NCBI GenBank assembly: GCA_903892415.1
Contig: CAITIQ010000287.1
Span: 1-42,457, forward strand
DNA length: 42,457 nt
Source of the DNA: an uncultured delta proteobacterium
Lineage (GTDB): Bacteria > Myxococcota_A > Polyangia > Polyangiales > Polyangiaceae
Direction: 5' to 3'
The notes below the pieces were generated by a model, which saw only the letters and a program-made list of their open reading frames with translations, was not told where the DNA came from and searched no databases. The position numbers and the translations under genes are program-made. Below are positions 23,582-32,911 of the stretch, one piece after another; positions within the stretch are counted from its first letter, which is position 1; every line of letters begins with the position of its first letter.

Positions 23582-24718
23582 ATGGGATTTTTCTCGAGCC
23601 TCAAGAACGACATGAAGTCGCTTGTCTCCGGCATCTTCTCCGACAAACCTGCGCCGTTTGCGAGCAAGAAGGGGGAGCGCGGGGAGGCCAAAAAAGCCAC
23701 GCGCTCCTTGCTGGTCAAAGAGGTCATCGTCGAGACGCCGGACGCCCGAACGCTCGTCCTGACGGACCCGAGCGGCGCTCCGCTCGACTTCGAGGCCGGC
23801 CAGTTCTTCACGCTGCTCCGCAAGATCGACGGCAAGGAGGTTCGTCGAGCTTACTCTGCGTCGAGCTCGGCTTCGGTCAGCACGGAGGTGCGCGTCACGG
23901 TAAAGCAGATCGAGGGCGGCTTGGTGTCGCCACGTCTGGTGAAGGAACTGAGTGCCGGAGAGACGTTGGAGGTCGCTGGACCGAGCGGGCAGTTCACGCT
24001 GCCCAAGGGTCGTAAGCACGCCGTGTTGCTCGGTGGCGGCAGCGGCATTACGCCGCTGATGAGCATCGCGCGCACCCACCTCGCGCTCGATCCGGAGCTG
24101 AAGCTCGACCTGGTGTTTGGTAACCGCGGCAAGGAGGACATCATCTTCCGCGAGGAGCTGAGCGCTTTGGTGGAGGAGCACGCTGGGCGCTTCCGCGTTC
24201 GGCACGTGCTCGAGAACGCAGACCCAATCGCGTCACACGTTGGGCGCTTGGATCGCGCCACGGTGCTGGCCGAGCTCGACGCGCTGGAGAGCTTCGCTTC
24301 GGCGACTTCGATGTTCTTCCTTTGTGGCCCGGTGGGCATGATGGATGAGGCCAAGGCGGCGCTGGAGTCGCGAGGCGTATCAGCGTCGCGCATCAAAGAA
24401 GAGCGCTTCGTCAGCCCCTCGGACAGTTCGCAAGGTGGCTCGGAAGGCCCAGAGGACGTTGAGGTCTCGGTCCAGGGGGATCTCTTCACCGTCACCGTTC
24501 AACCGGGCATGACCATCCTCGAGGCTGCGCAGGACGCCGGCGTGGAGATTCCCTTCTCGTGCACCGTCGGCGGCTGCGCTTCGTGTCGCGTGAAGTTGGT
24601 CGCGGGCAAGGTTGCGCTCGGTGAACCCAACTGCCTCGATCCGGATGAGCGCAAGGAAGGCTACATCCTGGCCTGCGTTTCGCGTCCGCTGGGCCCGTGC
24701 AAGGTCGAGGTTGAGTGA
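23582..24718 (+). CDS. NAD(P)H-dependent flavin/2Fe-2S oxidoreductase (PaaE/oxygenase-reductase type)
   Basis: A 378-residue electron-transfer protein from ATG 23582 (an in-frame TTG at 23546 would add 12 non-conserved residues). It has an N-terminal FAD-binding barrel (RAYS at 89-92), an NAD(P)-binding domain (GGGSGITPLM from 151, CGPVGM at 248-253) and a C-terminal plant-type ferredoxin domain with cluster cysteines C327, C332, C335 and C365. This order is typical of PaaE-like reductases that feed electrons to diiron oxygenases, and of desaturase reductases. A short acidic, Ser/Gly-rich linker joins the last two domains. It is the first gene of a coupled three-gene unit whose last gene encodes a diiron protein, its likely partner. 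Confidence 0.92.
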   Translation: MGFFSSLKNDMKSLVSGIFSDKPAPFASKKGERGEAKKATRSLLVKEVIVETPDARTLVLTDPSGAPLDFEAGQFFTLLRKIDGKEVRRAYSASSSASVSTEVRVTVKQIEGGLVSPRLVKELSAGETLEVAGPSGQFTLPKGRKHAVLLGGGSGITPLMSIARTHLALDPELKLDLVFGNRGKEDIIFREELSALVEEHAGRFRVRHVLENADPIASHVGRLDRATVLAELDALESFASATSMFFLCGPVGMMDEAKAALESRGVSASRIKEERFVSPSDSSQGGSEGPEDVEVSVQGDLFTVTVQPGMTILEAAQDAGVEIPFSCTVGGCASCRVKLVAGKVALGEPNCLDPDERKEGYILACVSRPLGPCKVEVE

Positions 24719-25527
24719 TGCGAGCCGAGGGCCGACCGCTAGCACGCAGCGAGCAGCTGCGAAGCGGAAGGCCTCGCCGCGCCAAAGCTTCGGAGCGCGG
24801 CTATCGCATGAAGGACCTGTGTGAGCTCACAGGTCTCGAGCGTCAGACCATCCACTTCTACATCCACGAGGGGCTGTTGCCGCTCGGTCACAAGACCGGA
24901 CGCAACATGGCCTACTATGGGGAGGAGCACCTCTCGCGGCTGCGTCTCATCCGTCGGCTGCAAGAGGAGCGCTTTCTACCGCTGCGGGCGATCAAGGCGA
25001 TCCTCGGTGGCCGGCCAACGGGCTTCTCGAGCGCGCAACGCAAGCTGATCAGCGAGGTCAAGCTGCGCTTACTCGCGAGTGAACCGCTTACCGCTCGCAA
25101 CTCCCAACAGGTGCTGGTCAAGGACCTAGCCGCTGAGGCAAACCTTACGGTCAAAGACGTTGAGGAGCTCGTTTCGCTCGGGCTCTTGCACGCCACCGGC
25201 GCAGGTCCCAAGCGCGCCGTATCTCGGCAGGACGCTTGGATCGTTTCCTCGTGGGGGCAGCTTGCGCGCGCCGGCCTCAATCGTGAACGTGGCTTCTCGC
25301 CTGCGGATCTCGTGCTTTTCGACCAGGCGTTGAACGAGCTCTTTGCCAAGGAGCGGGACCTCTTGCTCGAGCGGCTGGCCAACGAGCGGGCCGAGGAGGT
25401 CGCCGCCATCATTCAGCGCGCGCTGCCGATCCTGGCCGAATTTCTTGGAAGACTGCACACTCAGAAGGCGCGCGACCTTTTCGCGCTCGAGCCCATCGCC
25501 TCGCAAGAGGACCCCAGCGAAAGTTGA
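24718..25527 (+). CDS. MerR-family transcriptional regulator
   Basis: A 269-residue regulator; ATG 24718 overlaps the reductase stop as TGATG (GTG 24715 is also possible). After a basic N-terminal extension of about 27 residues comes the MerR winged helix (YRMKDLCELTGLERQTIHFY, IHEGLLPLG, MAYYGEEHLSRLRLIRRLQE, LPLRAIKAIL). The C-terminal about 180 residues are helical and resemble no MerR effector domain I know. They include a second helix-turn-helix-like stretch (LVKDLAAEANLTVKDVEELV), which may be a repeat of the DNA-binding fold. There is no cysteine metal site. Its position between the reductase and the diiron gene suggests it controls the operon. Confidence 0.88.
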   Translation: MRAEGRPLARSEQLRSGRPRRAKASERGYRMKDLCELTGLERQTIHFYIHEGLLPLGHKTGRNMAYYGEEHLSRLRLIRRLQEERFLPLRAIKAILGGRPTGFSSAQRKLISEVKLRLLASEPLTARNSQQVLVKDLAAEANLTVKDVEELVSLGLLHATGAGPKRAVSRQDAWIVSSWGQLARAGLNRERGFSPADLVLFDQALNELFAKERDLLLERLANERAEEVAAIIQRALPILAEFLGRLHTQKARDLFALEPIASQEDPSES

Positions 25528-25535
25528 GCCGTCGC

Positions 25536-26753
<1,218 letters not shown>

Positions 26754-26773
26754 AGAGCTACTCGAGAGTCCCA

Positions 26774-28600
26774 ATGAAAATGCGTTCGTCGCTTCGTCAC
26801 CTTCTCTCCTCGGCGCTACTCCTCGCGCTTGCCTGCGGTTCAGGAGCACCGCCGCAGGCCTTCCCCGGCTTGCCGATCGGGCCGACGTTGCCCGAGCCCG
26901 ACATCTTCGCCTCGCTGCCGGATGCGTCGCCGAAGAGCGGTGAGCGAAGGCTGCCAGGCGGCAGCGCCGAAGGGAACCGCGTCGCGCTAGGGACCAAGGG
27001 CGCGGTGGCATCGCAGGAGAACTTCGCGACCGACGTGGGGCTCGAGGTGCTGAAGAAGGGCGGCTCATCGGTGGACGCGGCGATCGCCGTCGGCTTCGCC
27101 TTGGCCGTCACGCATCCTTCCGCGGGGAACATCGGCGGCGGTGGTTTCATGTTGATCCGCAACGCAGCAGGGGACGTTCATGCGGCCGATTTTCGTGAGC
27201 GCGCTCCGAAGGCCGCCTCGCGCGACATGTACCTCGACAAGAAGGGCGAGGTGTCGAAGGACGCCACGGTTGGGCCCAAGTCGGCGGGCATTCCCGGCAC
27301 CGTCGCGGGCTTTTGGCTGGCCCATCAGAAGTTCGGCAAGCTGCCTTGGGCTGAGCTCGTCGCGCCGGCGATCAAGCTCGCCAAAGAGGGCGTGCTGCTG
27401 GACAAGCTGAAGGCCGATTCGCTCAAGAAGGCAGCCGAGGGCATGCGCAAAGAGGGCTACGAGTCGACGGCCAAGCACCTCGAGGGTGCGAAGGGTGCGT
27501 TGAACGAGGGGGAGCTTTGGCTCCAACCCGATCTCGCGGCCACGCTCGAACGCATCGCGAAGGAAGGCCCACCGGGCTTCTATCAGGGGCCGGTCGCCGA
27601 GAAGCTCGTGAAGGGGGTGAAGAAGGGTGGAGGGATTTGGACGCTGCAAGACCTGTCGTCGTACGAGGCCAAGTGGCGCACGCCGGTCGTGTTCAACTAT
27701 CGCAACCACACCATCGTGACGATGCCGCCTCCCTCCGCCGGAGGGGTCGTGTTGCAACAGATGCTCGGGATGAGCGAGGTGCTCGACCTCAAGCAATCAC
27801 CTTGGCGTGGAGCCGAAGAGATTCACCTTTTCGCCGAAACGATGCGTCGAGCGTACGCCGATCGCAATCAGCTCCTTGGTGATCCCGACTTCGTCAAGAT
27901 GCCGCTCGAGACGATCTTGAGCCCCGAGTACCTCGCTGCGCGGGCGAAAACCATCGATCGAGCGAAGGCCACTCCGTCCTCGGCTGTCAGCGCAGGCGCG
28001 TCGCTGAAGCCGCAGTCGACCGAGACCACGCACTACTCGGTGCTCGACGAGGCTGGCAACGCCGTGTCGACGACCTACACGCTCAACACCGGCTACGGGG
28101 CGAAGTACATCGTCGATGGGACGGGCGTGCTGCTCAACAACGAGATGGATGACTTCGCCTCGGCGCCCGGCAAGCCGAACACCTTCGGACTCGTGCAGGG
28201 TGAAGCGAACAAGATCGAGCCGGGCAAGCGGATGCTCTCGAGCATGACGCCGACCATCATCGTCAAGGATGGCGAGGTGAGGGCGGTGCTCGGCTCGCCG
28301 GGAGGCTCAACCATCTCGACTACGGTCGCGCAGCTGACCCGAGCGCTGATCGACTACGACATCCCGCTCGATCGTGCCGTCCCGGCGATCCGTGCCCACC
28401 ATCAGTGGATGCCCGACGCCATCATGCTCGATGGGGACGTCCCGGCGGACGTGAAGGCCGACTTGGAGGCCCGCGGGCACAAGCTGATGTCGCGCGGTCG
28501 CATTGGTCACGCCAACTGCATCGAGGTGGACCCCAAGACCCGCGGGTTCCGCGCCGTGGCAGACACCACGCGCAGCGGCGGCAAGGCAGCGGCCTACTAG
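26774..28600 (+). CDS. ggt: Gamma-glutamyltransferase, lipoprotein form
   Basis: A 608-residue Ntn hydrolase that transfers or hydrolyses gamma-glutamyl groups of glutathione. The N-terminus is a lipoprotein signal (LLSSALLLALAC, Cys21), so the enzyme is envelope-anchored rather than freely periplasmic. Large-subunit features include GTKGAVASQENFATDVGLEV, GGSSVDAAIAVGFALAVTHP and GNIGGGGFMLIR. Autoprocessing occurs before the catalytic Thr418 in TTHYSVLDEAGNAVSTTYT; LNNEMDDFA and MLSSMTPTI (substrate-binding and oxyanion region) follow. It begins 20 bases after the diiron gene, so co-transcription is possible. Its stop overlaps the stop of the convergent receiver gene. Confidence 0.95.
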   Translation: MKMRSSLRHLLSSALLLALACGSGAPPQAFPGLPIGPTLPEPDIFASLPDASPKSGERRLPGGSAEGNRVALGTKGAVASQENFATDVGLEVLKKGGSSVDAAIAVGFALAVTHPSAGNIGGGGFMLIRNAAGDVHAADFRERAPKAASRDMYLDKKGEVSKDATVGPKSAGIPGTVAGFWLAHQKFGKLPWAELVAPAIKLAKEGVLLDKLKADSLKKAAEGMRKEGYESTAKHLEGAKGALNEGELWLQPDLAATLERIAKEGPPGFYQGPVAEKLVKGVKKGGGIWTLQDLSSYEAKWRTPVVFNYRNHTIVTMPPPSAGGVVLQQMLGMSEVLDLKQSPWRGAEEIHLFAETMRRAYADRNQLLGDPDFVKMPLETILSPEYLAARAKTIDRAKATPSSAVSAGASLKPQSTETTHYSVLDEAGNAVSTTYTLNTGYGAKYIVDGTGVLLNNEMDDFASAPGKPNTFGLVQGEANKIEPGKRMLSSMTPTIIVKDGEVRAVLGSPGGSTISTTVAQLTRALIDYDIPLDRAVPAIRAHHQWMPDAIMLDGDVPADVKADLEARGHKLMSRGRIGHANCIEVDPKTRGFRAVADTTRSGGKAAAY

Positions 28601-28959
28601 CTGCCGAGCAACTTCGTCACGACTTTGAGCAGCTCATTCGAGCGGAAGGGCTTCTTGATGAAGCTCGCGCCCGTGCGCAGCAACTCGTTTAGCGGCTCTG
28701 AGGACGCGCCCGACATAAAGAGCAGTTTGGGCGCGTTCGTGTAGCGCATGCGCTTGGCGAACTCCGGCCCTGATAAGGTCGGCATCCGCACGTCGGTGAC
28801 AACCAGGGCGTACTCATTCGACTCCACGAGCTGCAGGGCTTCTTGGCCATTGTGCGCGAGGGTGACGTCGAAGCCTTCGGCGCTGAGCATGGTTGAAAGG
28901 AGCCGCAAGAGCAGCGGTTCATCGTCGACCACCAAAATTCTACGTGTTGCTGTACTCAC
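28597..28959 (-). CDS. Single-domain response regulator (CheY-like)
   Basis: A 120-residue receiver with no output domain. Acidic pocket D12-D13 (VVDDEP), phospho-acceptor D56 (VVTDVRMP), the Ser of FMSGAS and the conserved Lys in FIKKPF are all present. GTG 28959 overlaps the histidine kinase stop (GTGA), so kinase and receiver are coupled; it is the likely phosphorylation partner. Its stop and the gamma-glutamyltransferase stop share the CTAG at 28597-28600, leaving no space for a terminator. Confidence 0.93.
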   Translation of the reverse strand: MSTATRRILVVDDEPLLLRLLSTMLSAEGFDVTLAHNGQEALQLVESNEYALVVTDVRMPTLSGPEFAKRMRYTNAPKLLFMSGASSEPLNELLRTGASFIKKPFRSNELLKVVTKLLGS

Positions 28960-30665
28960 AAAACCTCCGAACGCGGCAGGCTCAAGCGGAAGAGCGCGCC
29001 GCCGTGTTTCGAGCGCTCGTAGTGCAGACTTCCCTGATGTTCCTTGGCGATCCCATTCGAGATCGCGAGCCCAAGGCCGCTGCCGGAGCCAACGGGTTTT
29101 GACGAAACGAAGGGCGCAAAGAACTGTTCGGGCTCATCGCCCAAACCTGGTCCAGAGTCGGCGACCTCGACGATCACTTCGTCCTCGACCGCACGCGTAC
29201 TGAGCTCAATCACGCGAACAGCGGGCTTGGCTCTCTCGAGAGCCTCACGCGCGTTGTTGACTAGGTTTTGCACCACCGTTTCGATCTGCACCTGGTCGCA
29301 ATCGACGGGTGGGAGATCGAGGTCGAGGTGCAACTGCAGTGCAATGTCGGATTTGCGCAGGTCGGGCTCGAGCAGCCGGAGGCTGCGATTGACGATGCGG
29401 TTGAGGTCCTCGGGCTTTTTCTGTGGACCTCGCCGCTGCTCCAAGGAGAAGTCGCGCACCCTATCGACGACGCGCCGCATACGCTCGGCCTGGGAGAGGA
29501 TGGCCTCCAGCGCCTGTTGCGTCTCGGCGTCGTGAGCAGTGCTGGGCTTCGAGGCGAGCAGGTCGGCGTAGCCCAAGACGACCGCGAGCGGATTGTTGAG
29601 TTCATGCGCGACCACGGCGCCCATCACGCCAAGCGACGCAAGCTTTCCCGCTCGTGCGACCTCCGCCTGGAGCTTGGCGCGCTCTTGTTCGGCATGTCCG
29701 TGAGCGATCACGAGCTTCGCGAGGGTGCCAAACTCGGTACGTGCGCCGCCTAACGCGAGTAGGTCCGGGTGCTCGTTGCAGCGAATGCCCTCGGTGATCG
29801 TACCCAGGGGTCGCAGGATCAAGCGGCTCAGGGAGAAACCAAGGGTCGCGAGCAGCAACCCAACGAACAACGCGAAGATGATCCCCGTCCGTTCGCGGTG
29901 TTGCCTGAACTGCTCGTTGAGTGGGTTGTTGACCACGGCGCACAGCCAACCAACCGAGGCCTCGTCCGTCGACTTGATGGCGAAGCCTGCGACGGTATCA
30001 CTGGCTGTTCCGTGGTGGTTGCAGGAGCCAGCTGCGCTCTCGACTCGCAGCTTTCCGCCGATGACGGGCGCAAACTGGTCGACATAGTCCTGCGACCAGA
30101 CCTTCATGATCAGCAGGAAGCCGCGCGCTGGTGCGCTGCGATTGACGTCTTCCTCGCGCTGAATCTTCGCTCCCCGGAACTCGAGGAGGCTGCCCTCATC
30201 GTTCAGCGCGAAGGCTTGAAAGAAGGAGCCCGAACGGAACAAGCCAGCAACGTCCGCGACGTTCTCTTGGGTCAGCAGGACTGGGAGCGAAGAGTGCGCT
30301 CCAAGCGCGTAGGCTTGTTTGCTCTGCGCGTCGAATACCCACAGGCCGTCAAACTTGAAGTTGTTGAGCGAGCCCTCAAGGTTGATTTTGGCCCATTCAG
30401 CGCTTGGCTGCGCTGCGAAATCAGCCATTTCTCCCCAGTGGGAGTAATCGGCGGCGAAGTTCTCGTAGACCACACCCCGAAGGCGAACGGTCTCGGCCAC
30501 CGTGTGACGAAGCGAACTCTGTTGCGACCGCCGCAGAGCCGCGAGATTAAGGTCATCCTGGAGCGATACGCCCACGAACAAGGCCGCTACCAGGGCACAG
30601 ATTGAAAGTGGGATCAGGAGCAGTCGGACGACCAGTCCATCTGTCCACCGACTGCGCAGCTCCAC
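28956..30665 (-). CDS. CHASE4-type sensor histidine kinase
   Basis: A 569-residue membrane sensor. TM1 is at about 12-33, followed by an extracytoplasmic CHASE4-like domain (about 45-245; YENFAADYSHWGEMADF and FDGLWVFDAQSKQAYAL are characteristic). TM2 is at 260-284 (GIIFALFVGLLLATLGFSL), with a HAMP-like segment after it. The HisKA helix carries H354 (VVAHELNNPLAVVLGYADLL). The HATPase has N471 (QNLVNNAREAL), DSGPGLG at 503-509 and GSGSGLGL at 527-534. It is the first gene of the unit with the receiver. The inducing signal is unknown; CHASE4 domains bind small extracellular ligands. Confidence 0.94.
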   Translation of the reverse strand: MELRSRWTDGLVVRLLLIPLSICALVAALFVGVSLQDDLNLAALRRSQQSSLRHTVAETVRLRGVVYENFAADYSHWGEMADFAAQPSAEWAKINLEGSLNNFKFDGLWVFDAQSKQAYALGAHSSLPVLLTQENVADVAGLFRSGSFFQAFALNDEGSLLEFRGAKIQREEDVNRSAPARGFLLIMKVWSQDYVDQFAPVIGGKLRVESAAGSCNHHGTASDTVAGFAIKSTDEASVGWLCAVVNNPLNEQFRQHRERTGIIFALFVGLLLATLGFSLSRLILRPLGTITEGIRCNEHPDLLALGGARTEFGTLAKLVIAHGHAEQERAKLQAEVARAGKLASLGVMGAVVAHELNNPLAVVLGYADLLASKPSTAHDAETQQALEAILSQAERMRRVVDRVRDFSLEQRRGPQKKPEDLNRIVNRSLRLLEPDLRKSDIALQLHLDLDLPPVDCDQVQIETVVQNLVNNAREALERAKPAVRVIELSTRAVEDEVIVEVADSGPGLGDEPEQFFAPFVSSKPVGSGSGLGLAISNGIAKEHQGSLHYERSKHGGALFRLSLPRSEVL

Positions 30666-30686
30666 CTAACTCCCAACGACGCGAAA

Positions 30687-30721
30687 CGGCCGGAGCTTAA
30701 ACGCAAGCTCCGGCCGCTTTT
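30687..30721. terminator. Strong hairpin terminator of the 35307-30748 operon
   Basis: A perfect 12-bp GC-rich stem (CGGCCGGAGCTT / AAGCTCCGGCCG) with a six-base loop lies between the end of the Tat-exported protein gene and the start of the histidine kinase gene. On the minus strand it is followed by TTT, and on the plus strand by CTTTT, so it can act in both directions. It ends the four-gene minus-strand operon. Confidence 0.85.
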
Positions 30722-30727
30722 CGAGGC

Positions 30728-30759
30728 GCGTTACTGGATGGGTCGCGTTACTGGATGGG
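30728..30759. repeat. 17-bp period tandem duplication over a stop codon
   Basis: GCGTTACTGGATGGG occurs at 30728-30742 and again at 30745-30759. The second copy encodes the last residues and stop of the Tat-exported protein on the minus strand; the first lies just past it. A duplication event at the gene end would explain it. Confidence 0.9.
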
Positions 30760-32136
30760 ATTGATGTTGACGATGCCGTCGATCGCCGGGCCGGTGTAGA
30801 AATCCTGCACCCGCCGCATGTCGCCCTTCGCTACGGCGAAGGCTACTGCTGCACCGGCGGCTGCCGACACAGACTGCGAGGAGCCGTTGGCGACCGTCTC
30901 GCCAGTGGTCGGGTCGAAGACGTCGGTTGCGCCGTTAGCGCGAACGCCACCGTGCCAGCCGGTCTTGATGAAGCCGTTGCCCATCGCGTAAATCCAGTTC
31001 GAGTCGTTGGGCGTGCCGTCGGGCCAGCCGCTCTTCACGCGCGGATCCTTGGGCGTGTCACCGTGGATGGTCATCACCACGTTGTCGCCCAACGAGCGAG
31101 CCGAGCACGAAGGATCTTCAGCGGCGGTGAGGTCGCCCATGAACGCGTCCAAGATGCCGCCGAGGGTCTGCGTGGTGTCGCGAAGGCTCGCCATATCGCC
31201 GAAGGCGCCATGCGGATCATCGCGCAGCGCCGGCACGATCACCGACTGGGTGAGGTTCAAGCGGAAGGCTTTCACAGCGACGATGCAAGCGCGAGCGAGC
31301 GACGAAAGCTTGTTGGGCGTGCCGCCGTTGATGCCGTAGCGGACGAGGTCCTCGTCCTGGACCATCAGCTGGGCAGCGAGGTTTTGACCGAGGAAGCTCG
31401 CGGCCTGTTTGCCGATCTTCTGACCGCGCAGTTGGGTCGGGCGCGCGGCGGCCTTGTTCAGCCCGAGCAGCGCCTTGTAGTAAGCCTCGTAGAGCGCTGC
31501 ATCTTGCGGCACCTCGAGGATGGCTCGCGAAGCGGCGCTGTTGAAGAGCTGAACCATGCCGTCGGCGTCGGCAACGTTGGTCGCAACGGGTGCGCCGGCT
31601 GCGTTGCCGAAGGCCACGGGGTTGATAGCGATCACCGGCAAGAGTGAGGGCGTGGTGCGTTGGATCGCGGCGCAAACCGCAAGCATGCTTTGGTTGTTGC
31701 CGACGCTGGCTGCAGCCGTTGGCGTGGGCGTGTGGGTCTCATTGTTGCCAGCCATGAAGGCGCTGACGCGCTTGGACTTGTCGTACTCGCGCCACGGTGC
31801 CTCCGGCCCCAAGGTCATCGGCTTGTCCGTGTCACCGGCCATCGTCGTCTGGCCGAAGGCATGGAAGGCGAAGTCGTCGATGTTGGCCGCCGCGATCTCA
31901 TTGTGCGGCCAGAGCAGCTGGAACCACGCGAAACCGCCGTCGCCGGCGACGATGTGGAAGGACTTGTTGGTGGCAGCGCATGCCGCTTCATCGGCCATCG
32001 CCGACCCGGCCGTGTCGTTGACCACGTTCAAGATGTTGGAGCGGTCAACGGCGACAGCGGCGCCGAAAGCGGTCGCGAAGCGCAAAAACCGCCGACGGGA
32101 GGAACCTTCGAGATGCTTCAATAGGTCGTTTGCCAT
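30748..32136 (-). CDS. Tat-exported protein, DUF1501/DUF1552-like
   Basis: A 462-residue protein with a twin-arginine signal (SSRRRFLRFATAFGAAVAV). The mature part has the look of DUF1501/DUF1552-type proteins of planctomycetes and myxobacteria: FHIVAGDGGFAWFQLLWP near the start, TQSVIVPALRDDPHGAFGD in the middle, and TIHGDTPKDPRVKSGWPDGT followed by GWHGGVRANGATDVFDPTTG at the end. DUF1501 members are distant sulfatase-fold relatives without proven activity. Its neighbours carry CxxCH motifs, which fits the usual pairing of these families with cytochrome-like lipoproteins. AAGGGAG precedes ATG 32136. It is last in the operon, before the terminator. Confidence 0.72.
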   Translation of the reverse strand: MANDLLKHLEGSSRRRFLRFATAFGAAVAVDRSNILNVVNDTAGSAMADEAACAATNKSFHIVAGDGGFAWFQLLWPHNEIAAANIDDFAFHAFGQTTMAGDTDKPMTLGPEAPWREYDKSKRVSAFMAGNNETHTPTPTAAASVGNNQSMLAVCAAIQRTTPSLLPVIAINPVAFGNAAGAPVATNVADADGMVQLFNSAASRAILEVPQDAALYEAYYKALLGLNKAAARPTQLRGQKIGKQAASFLGQNLAAQLMVQDEDLVRYGINGGTPNKLSSLARACIVAVKAFRLNLTQSVIVPALRDDPHGAFGDMASLRDTTQTLGGILDAFMGDLTAAEDPSCSARSLGDNVVMTIHGDTPKDPRVKSGWPDGTPNDSNWIYAMGNGFIKTGWHGGVRANGATDVFDPTTGETVANGSSQSVSAAAGAAVAFAVAKGDMRRVQDFYTGPAIDGIVNINPIQ

Positions 32137-32154
32137 GGTCTGTTCTCCCTTTGA

Positions 32155-32901
32155 TCACTCGCAAGTGTGAGCGGCGCTGAGGAGCGCAGCGACGGCGATG
32201 TTGCGACCCTTTTCGACATCGCTCGCGCTGTCGATCAGGTCTTTGCAAATCGCTAGGTGGTCTGCCGTGGCAGGCCGGCCGATGAGACAGCTGACGGCGT
32301 CTTCGTTGCAGGTTCCGTCTTCGTTGAAGACCGGTGAGCCGACGCCATCGATTTGGCACTGCGGCAAGTTCGGCATGGCCGCGATGATTTCGGGCGCGGC
32401 TTGCACGAAGATGTCGAAGGTCTTGGCGGCGCCAGCCGCGGTCCACACGATGTCTTCGCCCATGCGGGCAGCGTAGTTGGACTGGCCAAGCGCGGTGCCA
32501 CCACCTGCTAGGAGTTGGCCAGCCGCCGGCGGGTCGCCGGTGGCGTCGAGGTTGACGCCGAAGCCGGTGAGGATGTTGCGGAGCGTGGTGATCTGCAGCT
32601 TCTGGCACGAGTGCAAACGAGCGCGCGTCTCGGGCGTACCCTCGGCTTCGCGGCGCTCGGCGATCACGAAGGGATCTTCATCGACTCCGTCGACACCAAG
32701 GCCAGCTTGGTGATCGAAGGTACCTTTCTCACCACCGACCGCTCCGCCCGGGGTGCGGCCCGGCTTGGTGTGCGTGTCACCGATCGGTTCATTCGGCTTC
32801 TTGCTGTGGTTGTCGACCAGGTTTAGCTGGGTGGGCTGCTCGGCGCAGGCGACGAAGGCGAGCAGCGGAAGGGACAGGAGGGCGAGCTTGAAGTTTTTCA
32901 T
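32155..32901 (-). CDS. Lipoprotein of unknown function in CxxCH/Tat operon
   Basis: A 248-residue lipoprotein (MKNFKLALLSLPLLAFVAC, Cys19). A polar linker with HTKPGRTPGG follows, then an alpha-helical domain with a regular Cys pattern (LHSCQKL, LPQCQID, GTCNEDAVSCLIG, AICKDL and HTC near the end), suggesting disulfides in the periplasm or at the surface. No CxxCH is present and I recognise no family. AAGGAG lies just before the start, 10 bases after the preceding gene. Its position between a CxxCH lipoprotein and a Tat-exported protein suggests a structural or accessory subunit. Confidence 0.75.
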   Translation of the reverse strand: MKNFKLALLSLPLLAFVACAEQPTQLNLVDNHSKKPNEPIGDTHTKPGRTPGGAVGGEKGTFDHQAGLGVDGVDEDPFVIAERREAEGTPETRARLHSCQKLQITTLRNILTGFGVNLDATGDPPAAGQLLAGGGTALGQSNYAARMGEDIVWTAAGAAKTFDIFVQAAPEIIAAMPNLPQCQIDGVGSPVFNEDGTCNEDAVSCLIGRPATADHLAICKDLIDSASDVEKGRNIAVAALLSAAHTCE

Positions 32902-32911
32902 GGTGCGCTCC

